A stretch of 64,000 nucleotides of DNA from Methylorubrum populi (GCA_020741775.1 DYYG01000013.1:410723-474722); one strand, 5' to 3'. Positions 26,049 to 34,486 are shown, numbered from the stretch's first letter. Translations and numbers: made by a program. Notes: generated from the sequence alone by a model not told the origin.

Positions 26049-26528
26049 ATGACAGCTTCCGCATCCCCAGATCCGGTTGGCCACGCCAAGCCGGCCGATA
26101 CCAGGGCCGATCTGGAGGATCTGCGCCACGATGTGGAGGATACGGCGAGCGTGGCGGCCGAGCGCGGCCGGGGCTTCGCCGCCGCCGCACGCCAGCATGC
26201 CCTGGCCTATGTCGACGACCGGAAGGGCGAGGCCGCCCGCTCCGTCTCCGACCTCGCCAAATCCCTGCGCGATTCGGGCAAGACTTTCGACGACCGCCCC
26301 AATGTCCGTGCCTTCTTCGACAGCGCGGCCGAGGGGCTCGACGATCTCGCCGGCTCGATCGAGCGGCGCAGCCTCGACGATTTCTACCGCGAGGCGGAGT
26401 CCTTCGCCCGCCGTTCCCCGGTGACCGTCGCGGTGGCGACCTTCGCCGCCGGCTTCCTGCTGTCGCGCTTCGTCAAGGCGTCCGGCCCCGCTGAGGCGGA
26501 TCGGTCCTACGACGGCTACCGGGCCTGA
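26049..26528 (+). CDS. DUF883-like stress-associated protein
   Basis: A 159-residue hydrophilic, Ala/Asp/Arg-rich, mostly helical protein with one C-terminal hydrophobic segment (PVTVAVATFAAGFLLSRFV, about residues 122-140) and a short polar tail. This is the layout of ElaB/YqjD (DUF883)-like and nutrient-deprivation proteins that tether to the inner membrane by the C-terminus. The ATG at 26049 is preferred over a TTG 21 bases upstream. It is the first gene of a co-directional cluster (26049-28127) and is preceded by a candidate EcfG promoter. Molecular function is unknown. Confidence 0.72.
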   Translation: MTASASPDPVGHAKPADTRADLEDLRHDVEDTASVAAERGRGFAAAARQHALAYVDDRKGEAARSVSDLAKSLRDSGKTFDDRPNVRAFFDSAAEGLDDLAGSIERRSLDDFYREAESFARRSPVTVAVATFAAGFLLSRFVKASGPAEADRSYDGYRA

Positions 26529-26538
26529 GGGGAGCGCC

Positions 26539-26946
26539 ATGACGACCCCTCACCCCTCTCCGCCACCCTCTTCCATCCAGGGCCTCGTCGCCGATGCCCT
26601 GCGCGAGGCGAGTGAACTCGCGAGCAAGGAGATCGCGCTCTTCCGCACGGAGATGACGAACAACGTCCGCTCCCTGTTCGTCGGCTTGGCCATGATGGTC
26701 CTCGCCGCGGTGTTCGCGGTCACGGCGATGCTGGTGCTGATCGGTGCGCTGGTGAAGTTCGTGGCGACACTGGTGGGGTCGGAATGGCTCGCGGCGCTGC
26801 TGGTCGGCGGCGGCATGCTGCTCATCGCGGTGGTGCTCGGCGTCATCGGGGCCCGGGCGATGTCCCTGTCCAACCTCGCTCCGACCCGGACCTCGCGGCA
26901 GGTCCGGCAGGATGCTCGCGCGCTGACGGAAAGGGTTTCGGGATGA
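26539..26946 (+). CDS. Phage-holin-superfamily III-like membrane protein
   Basis: A 135-residue membrane protein resembling the 'putative actinobacteriophage holin superfamily III' (DUF1469) type found in chromosomal stress clusters. It begins with an amphipathic helix (LVADALREASELASKEIALFR), followed by two transmembrane helices at about residues 46-76 and 83-113 and a short basic tail. It lies 10 bases after the preceding gene and overlaps the next by 4 bases (ATGA). The name reflects topology only; there is no phage context. The typical partners are DUF883 and DUF3618 proteins, as here. Confidence 0.78.
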   Translation: MTTPHPSPPPSSIQGLVADALREASELASKEIALFRTEMTNNVRSLFVGLAMMVLAAVFAVTAMLVLIGALVKFVATLVGSEWLAALLVGGGMLLIAVVLGVIGARAMSLSNLAPTRTSRQVRQDARALTERVSG

Positions 26947-27326
26947 GCGAATCGATCTCGGATCTCGAGAAGGACATCGAGCAGAGTCGGGCTCGGCTCG
27001 ACGAGACCATCGACCGGATCCAGGGGCGGCTGAACGCATCGAGCCTCGTCGACGAGATGCTCGGCTCGGTGCAGCGCACGCCTTATAGCTCCTTCTACGA
27101 CGACGCCCTGGAGACCGTGCGGCGCAACCCCGTTCCGGTGCTGCTGATCGCGGCGGGCGTCGGCCTGCTGCTCAACGGCATGCGCTCCGTCCGCCGGCCG
27201 GCCACTCGCGCCGTGGTGCCGGTGGAGACCAAGCCCGTCACCGTGACCGGTGCCGACCGAACCTACGATCCCGACGCCCCCGGCGGACGGCCGGTCCACG
27301 AGCTGTCCCCCGAGCGTCAGGTCTGA
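26943..27326 (+). CDS. DUF3618-domain protein
   Basis: A 127-residue protein whose N-terminus matches DUF3618: ISDLEKDIEQSRARLDETID followed by IQGRLN. One hydrophobic segment lies at about residues 65-80 (PVPVLLIAAGVGLLLNG), with a basic, Pro-rich tail ending in RTYDPDAPGG. The ATG overlaps the stop of the holin-like gene. Together with its neighbours it forms a conserved membrane-associated stress cassette. Function unknown. Confidence 0.8.
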   Translation: MSESISDLEKDIEQSRARLDETIDRIQGRLNASSLVDEMLGSVQRTPYSSFYDDALETVRRNPVPVLLIAAGVGLLLNGMRSVRRPATRAVVPVETKPVTVTGADRTYDPDAPGGRPVHELSPERQV

Positions 27327-27386
27327 CCACCATCAGGGCCGCGCCGGTTCTCCGTGCAGGCGGCCTGTCAGGAAACGGAGCCCATC

Positions 27387-28127
27387 ATGAGCCAAGGTCC
27401 GAACCATTCAGGTCCCGGTACGCCGCCCTCCGGCGCCCCCGTGGAAACGCTGCCCGAGCACATCGCCGGCCAGTCCGGTATGCCGCGCGAGGCCGGTGTC
27501 GAGCACAGCTTGCACGACCTCCACGACCGCGCCACGGCGTCGGGCCGTGAAGCCAATGCCCGTTTGCAGGCCGGCCTGCAGGACAAGGCGGACCAAGCCG
27601 CGGAAGGGGCCCGCAGCCTGCGTGACCAAGCCGCCGACCGGGCGTCCGACCTCCGGGATCGGGTGAGCGATGCGGCCGATTCCGCTCGCGAACGGGCCGG
27701 CGAGGCCTATGAGGATGCCCGCTCCTGGGCCGAGGAGAGCTACGAGAGCCAGCGCCGGCGCGCCGCCGACCTCGCGGATCGCGGCTATCGCCGGCTGCAT
27801 GAGAGCCGCACCGCCACCGAGCAGTTCGTGTCCGAGAATCCGATCCTCGTCGGCGTGGTCGGCCTCGCCGCCGGCCTGCTCCTCGGGGCGCTGCTGCCGC
27901 GCACCCGCCAGGAGGACCGCGCCCTCGGCCCCTATGCCGACGACCTGCGCGATCAGGGCATCCGCTACGCCCGCGACCTCACTCATCGCGGCCGGGCCTT
28001 CGTCGAGACGGCACTCGACCCCGAGAACCTCGATGCGGCGGTCAAGCGCGCCACCGCCCCGACCGGTTCCGCCACCGGCTCCGCGCCGGGACACGACGGG
28101 ACCGCGCAGGCCGCTCACCGCCCGTAA
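27387..28127 (+). CDS. LEA/apolipoprotein-like helical protein with membrane anchor
   Basis: A 246-residue protein. After a Gly/Pro-rich start (about 1-35), a long amphipathic region of 11-residue-like Ala/Asp/Arg repeats (about 45-145, with units such as DQAADRASDLRD and DAADSARERAGEA) resembles late-embryogenesis-abundant and apolipoprotein helices. One transmembrane segment follows (about 158-176, VGVVGLAAGLLLGALLP), then a charged tail. This layout fits desiccation or membrane-protection proteins. It is the last gene of the stress cluster, followed by a stem-loop at 28137-28164. Assignment is by composition and context. Confidence 0.7.
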   Translation: MSQGPNHSGPGTPPSGAPVETLPEHIAGQSGMPREAGVEHSLHDLHDRATASGREANARLQAGLQDKADQAAEGARSLRDQAADRASDLRDRVSDAADSARERAGEAYEDARSWAEESYESQRRRAADLADRGYRRLHESRTATEQFVSENPILVGVVGLAAGLLLGALLPRTRQEDRALGPYADDLRDQGIRYARDLTHRGRAFVETALDPENLDAAVKRATAPTGSATGSAPGHDGTAQAAHRP

Positions 28128-28136
28128 GGCGGCGCT

Positions 28137-28172
28137 GCGGCCGGGGAGAGATCTCCCCGGCCGCCTTTGCCT
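28137..28172 (+). terminator. Stem-loop terminator after the stress cluster
   Basis: Arms gcggccgggga (28137-28147) and tccccggccgc (28154-28164) form an 11-bp stem with a 6-base loop, followed by a T-containing stretch (ctttgcctctt). It lies between convergent genes ending at 28127 and 28203. The T-run is weak. Confidence 0.65.
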
Positions 28173-28202
28173 CTTCGTCCTACGCAGCCACCGCGCGCCG
28201 GA

Positions 28203-29189
28203 TCAGGCCTTGCAGGCGTAGAAGCCCTCGCGGATCGCCTCCGGATCGAGGTTGCGGCCGATGAAGACGACGCGGGAGACGCGCTTCTCGTCGGCGCCCC
28301 AGGCGCCCTGCAGGTCGCCGTCCAGGATCATGTGCACGCCCTGGAAGACGAAGCGGTTCGGCTCGTCGGGGAAGGCGACGATCCCCTTGCAGCGCAGGAT
28401 GTCCGGCCCCTGAACCGTGGTCAGGTTCGAGATCCAGGGCATGAACTTCTCAGGATCCACCGGGCCGTCGATCTTGGCCGAGACCGACTGCATCTGCGCG
28501 TCGTGGTGATGGTGGTGGCCCTCCTCCAGGAAGTCCGGCTCGAGGTCGAGGATGCGCGACAGGTCGAAGGCCTTGCGGTCGAGCACCGCGTCGAGGGCGA
28601 TGTTGCAGCGCTCGGTGCGGTGGACCTTGGCATAGGGGTTGATCCCCCGGATCTGGCCCTCGACCCGGTCGAGATCCTCCTTCGCCACGAGGTCGGCCTT
28701 GTTGAGCAGGATCACGTCGGCGAAGGCGATCTGGTTCTTGGCCTCGGGCGCGTCGGCGAGCCGGTCGGACAGCCACTTGGCGTCGGCCACCGTCACCACC
28801 GCGTCGAGGCGGGCGGCCTCGCCGACATCCTGATCGACGAAGAAGGTCTGGGCCACGGGGGCCGGGTCAGCGAGGCCGGTGGTCTCGACGATGATCGCGT
28901 CGAACTTGCCGCGCCGCTTCACCAGCCCGTCCATGATGCGGATCAGGTCGCCGCGCACGGTGCAGCAGACGCAGCCGTTGTTCATCTCGAACACTTCCTC
29001 GTCGGCGCCGACCACGAGGTCGTTGTCGATGCCGATCTCGCCGAACTCGTTGACGATCACGGCGTAGCGCTTGCCGTGCGGTTCGGTGAGGATGCGGTTG
29101 AGCAGCGTCGTCTTGCCGGCTCCGAGATAGCCGGTGAGCACCGTCACCGGGATCTTCTGGGACGAGGCGCTGAGAGGGGCGTCGGACAT
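28203..29189 (-). CDS. COG0523 (CobW/ZigA-type) GTPase metallochaperone
   Basis: A 328-residue G3E-family GTPase. Walker [12 protein letters not shown] at about residues 20-30, the metal-binding CxCC motif in [15 protein letters not shown], a [11 protein letters not shown] segment, and the NKAD base-recognition motif in LLNKADLV. A His-rich loop ([11 protein letters not shown]) lies at about residue 236. The C-terminal CobW_C domain has RCKGIVAF and [10 protein letters not shown]. Such proteins deliver metals, often zinc under limitation, to client enzymes. The His loop suggests Zn, Co or Ni binding. The start at 29189 removes 15 non-conserved residues. Substrate metal and client unknown. Confidence 0.86.
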   Translation of the reverse strand: MSDAPLSASSQKIPVTVLTGYLGAGKTTLLNRILTEPHGKRYAVIVNEFGEIGIDNDLVVGADEEVFEMNNGCVCCTVRGDLIRIMDGLVKRRGKFDAIIVETTGLADPAPVAQTFFVDQDVGEAARLDAVVTVADAKWLSDRLADAPEAKNQIAFADVILLNKADLVAKEDLDRVEGQIRGINPYAKVHRTERCNIALDAVLDRKAFDLSRILDLEPDFLEEGHHHHHDAQMQSVSAKIDGPVDPEKFMPWISNLTTVQGPDILRCKGIVAFPDEPNRFVFQGVHMILDGDLQGAWGADEKRVSRVVFIGRNLDPEAIREGFYACKA

Positions 29190-29310
29190 GAGGAACCTGG
29201 GCGGCTGAGGCAGGGAGGAAATCGTCCCTGTCATATTGTATCAATGGGCGGCGGTGAAAGGCCGCCTCCGCGCAAGGCAGCCCCACAGGCAGCCCCGCTT
29301 CGGTGCGTTC

Positions 29311-29895
29311 TCAGGCTTGTCCGCCGGAGCCGGGCGGCCGCAGCCCTTCTCCCAAAGCCACCAGCGCCTTTCCGAACCCCTCCGGCCCCGCCAGGAAGCG
29401 TTCCAGCAGCAGGGCCCCCTCCAGCGTCGCCACCACCATGCGGGCATGAGCCTGCGGGTCGAGGCCGGGGCGGATGCTGCCATCGGCCTGCCCCTCCGCG
29501 AGCACGCGAGTCAGCCAGGCGATGTGCTTGTCGAAGAAGGCAGCGATGGCGCGGCGCAGGCCCTCGGGCAGGGTCTCCAATTCGACCGCGAGGGCGGCGC
29601 AGAGACAGCCGAGCCCCTGCTCGACGCCGCCGAGATAGAGCCGGCCATAGGCCTCGATACGCGCCGCTCCGTCGGATGTCTGCGCCAGAATCGCGTCGAG
29701 CGCCGCATCGTAGCGGGCGTCGTAGGCGGCGATCAGCGCCCGGGCGAGATCTTCCTTGGTGCGGAAATGATGATGGATGCTCGCCTTGCGGATGCCGACC
29801 GCCTCGGCGAGATCGGCATAGCTGAAGCCGGAATAGCCCCGGCCGCGCACCAGGATCTCGGCCTCGCTCAAAAGCGATGCGCGCGTGTCTCTCAT
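29311..29895 (-). CDS. TetR/AcrR-family transcriptional regulator
   Basis: A 194-residue TetR-family repressor. The N-terminal helix-turn-helix shows GYSGFSYADLAEAVGIRKAS then IHHHFRTKEDL (about residues 20-50), which is classic. The C-terminal ligand domain has two Cys in GLGCLCAALAVE. The start ATG follows GCGGAG. It is transcribed away from the quinoprotein relay operon that starts at 30092; an imperfect palindrome at 29994-30007 overlaps the likely promoter of that operon, so it is the probable regulator. The inducer is unknown. Confidence 0.88.
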   Translation of the reverse strand: MRDTRASLLSEAEILVRGRGYSGFSYADLAEAVGIRKASIHHHFRTKEDLARALIAAYDARYDAALDAILAQTSDGAARIEAYGRLYLGGVEQGLGCLCAALAVELETLPEGLRRAIAAFFDKHIAWLTRVLAEGQADGSIRPGLDPQAHARMVVATLEGALLLERFLAGPEGFGKALVALGEGLRPPGSGGQA

Positions 29896-29975
29896 CGTCG
29901 CTCCGCTTGTCCGTTTTCCTCATCCCGAGCCGATCACGTGATCGCGACAGCTCCCTGCTTCCCAGATCCTGGCAC

Positions 29976-30007
29976 TTGACGTGGGAAAAATCTACCTACT
30001 AGATGGT
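29976..30007 (+). promoter_or_regulatory. Promoter with overlapping palindromic operator
   Basis: TTGACG at 29976-29981 is a good -35; with a 17-base spacer the -10 would be CTAGAT at 29999-30004. The imperfect palindrome ACCTACTAGATGGT (29994-30007, ACC-N2-CTAG-N2-GGT) covers the -10 and is a candidate operator for the divergent TetR regulator. It argues that translation does not begin at the in-frame ATG at 29981. Confidence 0.5.
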
Positions 30008-30091
30008 TGGCACTATATCGCTGAACATTGGGAGGGAACGGCCGATGGCGGCACGGTGGTGCCTCGGGCGTCGAGCTATCGGGAGGCGCCG

Positions 30092-31024
30092 GTGAATGGC
30101 TCCGTCACCCGTCGTGGGGCGCTGCTCGGCGGTCTCTGCCTGTGCTGTCTGCCACGCGCGGGCTTCTCGGCGGAATCCCTGTCGATGGACGAGGTGGCGC
30201 CGGGCGTGTTCGTGCGGCGTGGCCCCGATGCAGAAGCGACGCCGGAGAACGCCGACGGCATCGCCAATATCGGTTTCATCGTCGGGAGGGACGGGGTTCT
30301 GGTGACCGAATCCGGCGGCAGTCTGGCCGACGGGCAATGGCTCAGGGCCGAGATCGCCAAGCGCACCGACAAGCCGATCCGCTACGTGCTGCTGACGCAT
30401 GTCCATCCCGACCACGTCTTCGGCGCCGCCGCCTTCCGTGGCGACAGCCCGACCTTCGTCGGCCATGCCGCCCTGCGCGGCGCCCTCGATGCCCGGGGTG
30501 AATTCTACCGCAAGCGCCTCGCCGAAATCCTCGGGGAGGACAAGGCCGGCGAGGTGGTCTACCCGACCCTGGAGGTGAAGGACGGGGCGGAGATCGATCT
30601 CGGTGGCCGGATCTTGCGCCTCACCGCCCATGGCAGCGCGCACACCACCTGCGACCTGTCCATGCTCGATACCGGCAGCGGTCTGCTGTTTCCCGCCGAC
30701 CTGCTCTTCGTCGGCCGGATTCCCTCTCTCGATGGCAGCCTGCTCGGCTGGTTCAAGGAGATCGAGCGGCTGAAAGAAATGGGGGCGGCGCGGGCGGTGC
30801 CGGGCCACGGCCCGACTTCGGTCGCCTTCGCGCCCGCGATCGCCGATCTCACGCGTTATCTCTCCGCCCTGCGCGACGAAACGCGCAAGGCGGTGGCCTC
30901 CGGCGTCCCGATCGAGACTGCGGTGCGAACCGTGGCGCTCGGAGAGAAGGACAAATGGGCCCTGTTCGACACCTATAACGGCCGCAACGTCACCCAGGCC
31001 TATCAAGAGCTGGAGTGGGAGTAA
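30092..31024 (+). CDS. Quinoprotein relay system metallo-beta-lactamase-fold hydrolase (SoxH-like)
   Basis: A 310-residue exported metallo-beta-lactamase-fold protein. The zinc motif THVHPDH (HxHxDH) is followed by further ligand regions AHGSAHT, FPADLLFVG and VPGHGP. The N-terminus after a GTG at 30092 reads SVTRRGALLGG followed by a hydrophobic stretch and FSA, a plausible twin-arginine signal. GTG is preceded by GGGAGG, while the in-frame ATG at 29981 overlaps the promoter. It resembles the SoxH-like 'quinoprotein relay system zinc metallohydrolase' families that co-occur with PQQ dehydrogenases and SoxYZ-like carriers. First gene of a four-gene operon. Substrate unknown; a thioester or sulfane adduct on the carrier is an inference. 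Confidence 0.82.
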   Translation: MNGSVTRRGALLGGLCLCCLPRAGFSAESLSMDEVAPGVFVRRGPDAEATPENADGIANIGFIVGRDGVLVTESGGSLADGQWLRAEIAKRTDKPIRYVLLTHVHPDHVFGAAAFRGDSPTFVGHAALRGALDARGEFYRKRLAEILGEDKAGEVVYPTLEVKDGAEIDLGGRILRLTAHGSAHTTCDLSMLDTGSGLLFPADLLFVGRIPSLDGSLLGWFKEIERLKEMGAARAVPGHGPTSVAFAPAIADLTRYLSALRDETRKAVASGVPIETAVRTVALGEKDKWALFDTYNGRNVTQAYQELEWE

Positions 31025-31067
31025 CCCACGCCGTGTTCCGGGGGACCTTCGGGGAAGGAGACCGACC

Positions 31068-31883
31068 ATGAAACGCCTGATGCTCGCCCTCAGCCTCACC
31101 CTGTCCGCTGCCGCGCTCGCGCCGGGCCATGTCTGGGCCGGGGCCACCGACACGGATGAGGAGCGCGCCGCCCGTTGGGGTGAGATCAAGACATCGATCT
31201 TCGGCGACCGCGCGGTCGCGGCCAGCGAGAGCGCGGTCAAGATCGACGCGCCCGCCCGCGCCCTCGATGCGGCCCTGGTGCCGATCGGCCTGACGCTGGC
31301 CGACAAGGACAATGTGAAGGGGCTCTCCTTCATCATCGACGACAACCCGTCGCCCTACGCGGCGCATTTCACCTTCGGGCCGGCGGCGGATCCGGGCGAG
31401 ATCAAGCTGCGGGTGCGGGTGAACAACTACACCAACGTCCATGCCGTGGTGGAGACCAAGGACGGCAAGCTCCTCGAAGCGGCCAAGTTCGTCAAAGCCT
31501 CCGGCGGCTGCTCGGCGCCGATGGGCATGAGCGACGAGGAGGCGATGAAGGGCATGGGCGAGATGCGCCTGAAGTTCGGCGGTGAGGTTCAGCCCGGCAA
31601 GCCGGCCGAGGCGACGCTGATGGTGCGCCACCCGAATTTTTCGGGGATGCAGATGAATCAGGTCACCCGCGATTACACACCGGCCCGCTACATCGAGAAG
31701 ATCGATGTGACCTATGGTGATGCGCTGGTGTTCCATCTCGACGGCGACATCTCCATCGCCTCGAACCCGGTCATCCATTTCGGCTTCAAGCCCGAGGGCA
31801 AGGGGCCGATCAAGGTCGTGGCCTCCGACAACCAGGGCGGACGCTGGGAGCAGAGCTTCCCGGTTCCCTCCGCCAGCAACTGA
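31068..31883 (+). CDS. Quinoprotein-associated SoxYZ-like carrier protein
   Basis: A 271-residue exported protein with a Sec signal peptide (about residues 1-25). The N-terminal half is SoxY-like and the C-terminal half SoxZ-like, joined in one chain. The carrier cysteine is probably Cys148 in the KASGGCSAP segment, matching the GGC swinging-arm motif of SoxY, though here it is internal and not at a free C-terminus. The SoxZ-like part has NFSGMQMNQVTRDYTPA and PVIHFGF. In sulfur oxidation SoxY carries substrates on that cysteine; here the association with PQQ enzymes suggests another carried group. RBS ggggaaggaga. Its stop overlaps the next start (TGATG). Confidence 0.84.
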   Translation: MKRLMLALSLTLSAAALAPGHVWAGATDTDEERAARWGEIKTSIFGDRAVAASESAVKIDAPARALDAALVPIGLTLADKDNVKGLSFIIDDNPSPYAAHFTFGPAADPGEIKLRVRVNNYTNVHAVVETKDGKLLEAAKFVKASGGCSAPMGMSDEEAMKGMGEMRLKFGGEVQPGKPAEATLMVRHPNFSGMQMNQVTRDYTPARYIEKIDVTYGDALVFHLDGDISIASNPVIHFGFKPEGKGPIKVVASDNQGGRWEQSFPVPSASN

Positions 31884-32488
31884 TGCCGATGGGAAACGCC
31901 ATGCGGGTGATTGCCAGAACAGCGGCGCTCGGCGTGCTCGGCCTGATGCTCGGCGCGGCCGGTCCCGCCGATTCTCCGGTCGGCGTGCCGGAGCCGGAGG
32001 GGCTCTATACCGGGCCGCCGCGGGGCTACACCCCGGCGACCCTCAAGGGGGCGACGGTGGTCGATCTCAAGGGGCTCGAAAAGCTGCTTCCGGAAAACCC
32101 CGTCCTCATCGACGTGGTGCTGGCCGATCACCGGCCGCAGGGCCTGCCCGCCGACCGACCCTGGCTGCCGACGCATCGCTCGCTGCCCGGCGCCGTCTGG
32201 ATGCCGGGTGCGGGGGCTGCCCCCCTCGCCCCCGAGCAGGAGGAGGCCTTCCTGACCCGTGTCGCCGCGCTGACCGGCGGCGACAAGGCGAAGCCGGTGG
32301 TGACCTTCTGCCGGCCCGAATGCTGGGGCAGCTGGAATGCCGGGAAGCGCTTGGTCGCGGCCGGCTATACCCGCGTCCACTGGTTCCCCCTCGGCGTCGA
32401 GGGTTGGCAGGACAGCCACGACACCGCCGTCGCCAAGCCCGATCCGGCTTGGTCCGCCGCCATAAGCGGGCGGGCGGCGCAGCGCTGA
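31883..32488 (+). CDS. PQQ-dependent catabolism-associated CXXCW motif protein
   Basis: A 201-residue exported protein with a rhodanese-like fold. The diagnostic CRPECWGSWNAGK segment contains the CxxCW motif (about residues 146-150), followed by VAAGYTRVHWFPLGVEGW. The N-terminus has a hydrophobic signal (about 6-28). The family co-occurs with PQQ-dependent alcohol dehydrogenases and SoxYZ-like carriers. The two cysteines may work as a redox or sulfur-transfer pair with the thioredoxin encoded next. The start overlaps the upstream stop by one base. Confidence 0.86.
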   Translation: MPMGNAMRVIARTAALGVLGLMLGAAGPADSPVGVPEPEGLYTGPPRGYTPATLKGATVVDLKGLEKLLPENPVLIDVVLADHRPQGLPADRPWLPTHRSLPGAVWMPGAGAAPLAPEQEEAFLTRVAALTGGDKAKPVVTFCRPECWGSWNAGKRLVAAGYTRVHWFPLGVEGWQDSHDTAVAKPDPAWSAAISGRAAQR

Positions 32489-32524
32489 TCCCCGGCAGCC
32501 GGCCGGGAGCACGAGGATGATCCG

Positions 32525-32914
32525 ATGACGACCCGCCGCGCCCTCATCCTCACCGCCCTCCTCGTCGCCGGCCTGCCGAGGGCCGGGTCCGCCGCCGAGG
32601 CGAAGCCCTATGACGGGCCGGCCTTCGAGGCCGCGCAGGGCGAGGGGCGGCCGATCCTCGTCCAGATCTCCGCCCCCTGGTGTCCAATCTGCCGGACGCA
32701 GAAGCCGATCCTGGCCTCGCTGGCGGCGGAACCGCGCTTCAAGGACCTCGCCATCTTCACCATCGACTTCGATGGCCAGCGGGATCTCGTGCGTCGGTTC
32801 GGGGCGCAGATGCAGAGCACGCTGATCGTCTACAAAGGCCGGACGGAGGTGGGCCGCTCCGTCGGCGAAACCCAGCCGGAATGGATCGAGCAGCTCCTCG
32901 AAAAGGCGCTCTGA
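32525..32914 (+). CDS. Exported thioredoxin-like protein
   Basis: A 129-residue thioredoxin-fold protein with a short signal peptide (RRALILTALLVAGLPRAGSA). The active-site motif is SAPWCPICRTQKP, close to thioredoxin CxxC, followed by IFTIDFDGQRDLVRRF and the cis-Pro-region equivalent MQSTLIVYKG; a Ser-Thr replaces the usual Pro-Thr. It lies 36 bases after the CXXCW gene and probably reduces the cysteines of the carrier or CXXCW protein. Terminal gene of the operon. Confidence 0.82.
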   Translation: MTTRRALILTALLVAGLPRAGSAAEAKPYDGPAFEAAQGEGRPILVQISAPWCPICRTQKPILASLAAEPRFKDLAIFTIDFDGQRDLVRRFGAQMQSTLIVYKGRTEVGRSVGETQPEWIEQLLEKAL

Positions 32915-33326
32915 CACATTTCAGCCATCTTTGGCGCCGGTTCCGGCCGAGCTCAATAGCGGAGCAGTGTCAAAGCCCTCGATCACAGGCTGGGCCATTG
33001 ACAGGGGCCTGGATGTGGCAGAAAAGCGGCGGGCCCGGAGGCGGACCGAAGTCTAGGGAGGAAACGCCCGAAAAAGGGCGAGCGGGGCCAGCGACGCGCA
33101 CCTCACGGGATCGATCCGGCCGCCATTTCGGCCGTTCCGCGTGACGGGCACGAAGCGCCACCGCACAGGAAGGCCGAACCCCTCCGGGTGACACCTCTCC
33201 ACGAATCAACCGGAACGATGGCGGTGGCCCCCTGCGGGGCGGCGCGAACGGGCTTATAGAGCGGGTCCGCACAACGCGCCCGGCCCGACCGGGATTCGAG
33301 GAACGCCAGCTTCCGGATTGCAAGCC
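32915..33326. other. Intergenic region before panB
   Basis: About 410 bases with no supported gene. It holds a small hairpin (cgccc-gaaaaa-gggcg near 33065-33080) and a TTGACA hexamer at 32998-33003 without a convincing -10. The panB promoter must lie here. I see no riboswitch-like structure. Confidence 0.45.
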
Positions 33327-34151
33327 ATGTCGCAGGTTGTCCAAACCCGTCGCCTGCAGGCGGTCGATCTGATCAAGCGCAAGGCCGAAGGGCGCAAGAT
33401 CATCGCGCTCACCGCCTACCACGCGCATACGGCGAACATCGTCGACGCCTATTGCGACTTCGTCCTCGTGGGCGATTCCCTCGGCATGGTGATGCACGGG
33501 ATGGAATCCACCCTGCCGGTGACGCTGGAGATGATGATCCTCCAGGCGCAAGCGGTGATGCGGGGAACCTCCCGCGCCCTCGTCGTGGTCGATATGCCGT
33601 TCGGCTCGTATGAGGCGAGCCGCGAGCAGGCCTTTCTCAACGCCGCCCGCGTCCTCAAGGAGACGGGGGCCGGAGCGGTCAAGCTGGAGGGCGGCGCCCG
33701 CTTCGCCGAGACCGTCGCCTTCCTGACCGAGCGCGGCGTGCCGGTGATGGGCCATATCGGCCTCACCCCCCAATCCGTGAACACCATGGGCGGCTTCAAG
33801 GTGCAGGGCCACGGGGCCGGCGACGAGGAGCGCCTTCGGGCGGATGCCCGCGCCATCAGCGATGCGGGCGCCTTCTCCATCGTCTTCGAAGGGATTGTCG
33901 AGCCGGTGGCGCGGGCCATCGCCGGCGATCCCGCCATCCGCGCGGCGACCATCGGGATCGGCGCGACCGCCGCCTGCGACGGGCAGATCCTCGTTCTCGA
34001 GGACATGCTCGGCCTCAGTGACCGGGTGCCGCGCTTCGTCAAAAGCTTCGGCTCCCTGCGCACGCATATCGAGGAAGCGGTGCGGGCCTATGCGGACGAG
34101 GTCCGGGCCGGGCGCTTCCCGGCGGAGGATCACACCTACCCGCCCCGGTGA
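33327..34151 (+). CDS. panB: 3-methyl-2-oxobutanoate hydroxymethyltransferase
   Basis: A 274-residue ketopantoate hydroxymethyltransferase. It transfers a hydroxymethyl group from 5,10-methylene-tetrahydrofolate to 2-oxoisovalerate, the first step of pantothenate synthesis. Motifs: [63 protein letters not shown] and [15 protein letters not shown] with DMLGL. The ATG at 33327 is favoured over a TTG nine bases upstream. No panC is adjacent. Its C1 donor links it to the folate C1 pool of this methylotroph. Confidence 0.94.
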   Translation: MSQVVQTRRLQAVDLIKRKAEGRKIIALTAYHAHTANIVDAYCDFVLVGDSLGMVMHGMESTLPVTLEMMILQAQAVMRGTSRALVVVDMPFGSYEASREQAFLNAARVLKETGAGAVKLEGGARFAETVAFLTERGVPVMGHIGLTPQSVNTMGGFKVQGHGAGDEERLRADARAISDAGAFSIVFEGIVEPVARAIAGDPAIRAATIGIGATAACDGQILVLEDMLGLSDRVPRFVKSFGSLRTHIEEAVRAYADEVRAGRFPAEDHTYPPR

Positions 34152-34292
34152 CGTCGCGGCTTGACGAAGCGGCACCCATCGGGCATTGACCGCCCCGGAA
34201 TTCGGCCGGGGCTTCCCGGCCTTTTGCGTTTCGCCCGCGCTGGCGCCGGCCACACAGCGAACCGCCCCGCACAGCTTTAGGAGCGCCCCGCC

Positions 34293-34460
34293 ATGGCCAA
34301 GGCCGTTACCGTCAAGATCCGCCTCGTCTCGACCGCCGACACGGGCTATTTCTACGTCACCAAGAAGAACTCGCGCACGCAGACCGAGAAGATGGTCATG
34401 AAGAAGTATGACCCGGTGGCGCGCAAGCACGTCGAGTTCAAGGAAGCCAAGATCAAGTAA
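34293..34460 (+). CDS. rpmG: 50S ribosomal protein L33
   Basis: A 55-residue L33 protein: [18 protein letters not shown], then [15 protein letters not shown] and [19 protein letters not shown], which is the alphaproteobacterial form lacking the zinc-binding cysteine pairs. The upstream taggagcgcc gives a good ribosome-binding site. Located between panB and a strong terminator. Too short for most automatic gene calling, but the match is unambiguous. Confidence 0.97.
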   Translation: MAKAVTVKIRLVSTADTGYFYVTKKNSRTQTEKMVMKKYDPVARKHVEFKEAKIK

Positions 34461-34486
34461 GCCTGCGCTTCCCTCGCACGAGGTTT

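Noticed and set aside
26539..26946. Holin-like protein taken as a sign of prophage
   Set aside because: No other phage gene, integrase or attachment site nearby, and the DUF883/DUF3618 neighbours are a chromosomal stress cassette.
29981..30091. Upstream in-frame ATG for the metallohydrolase
   Set aside because: It overlaps the TTGACG promoter element and would hide the signal peptide; the GTG at 30092 has GGGAGG at proper spacing.
32998..33003. TTGACA hexamer as a panB promoter
   Set aside because: No acceptable -10 at 16-18 bases; left unassigned.
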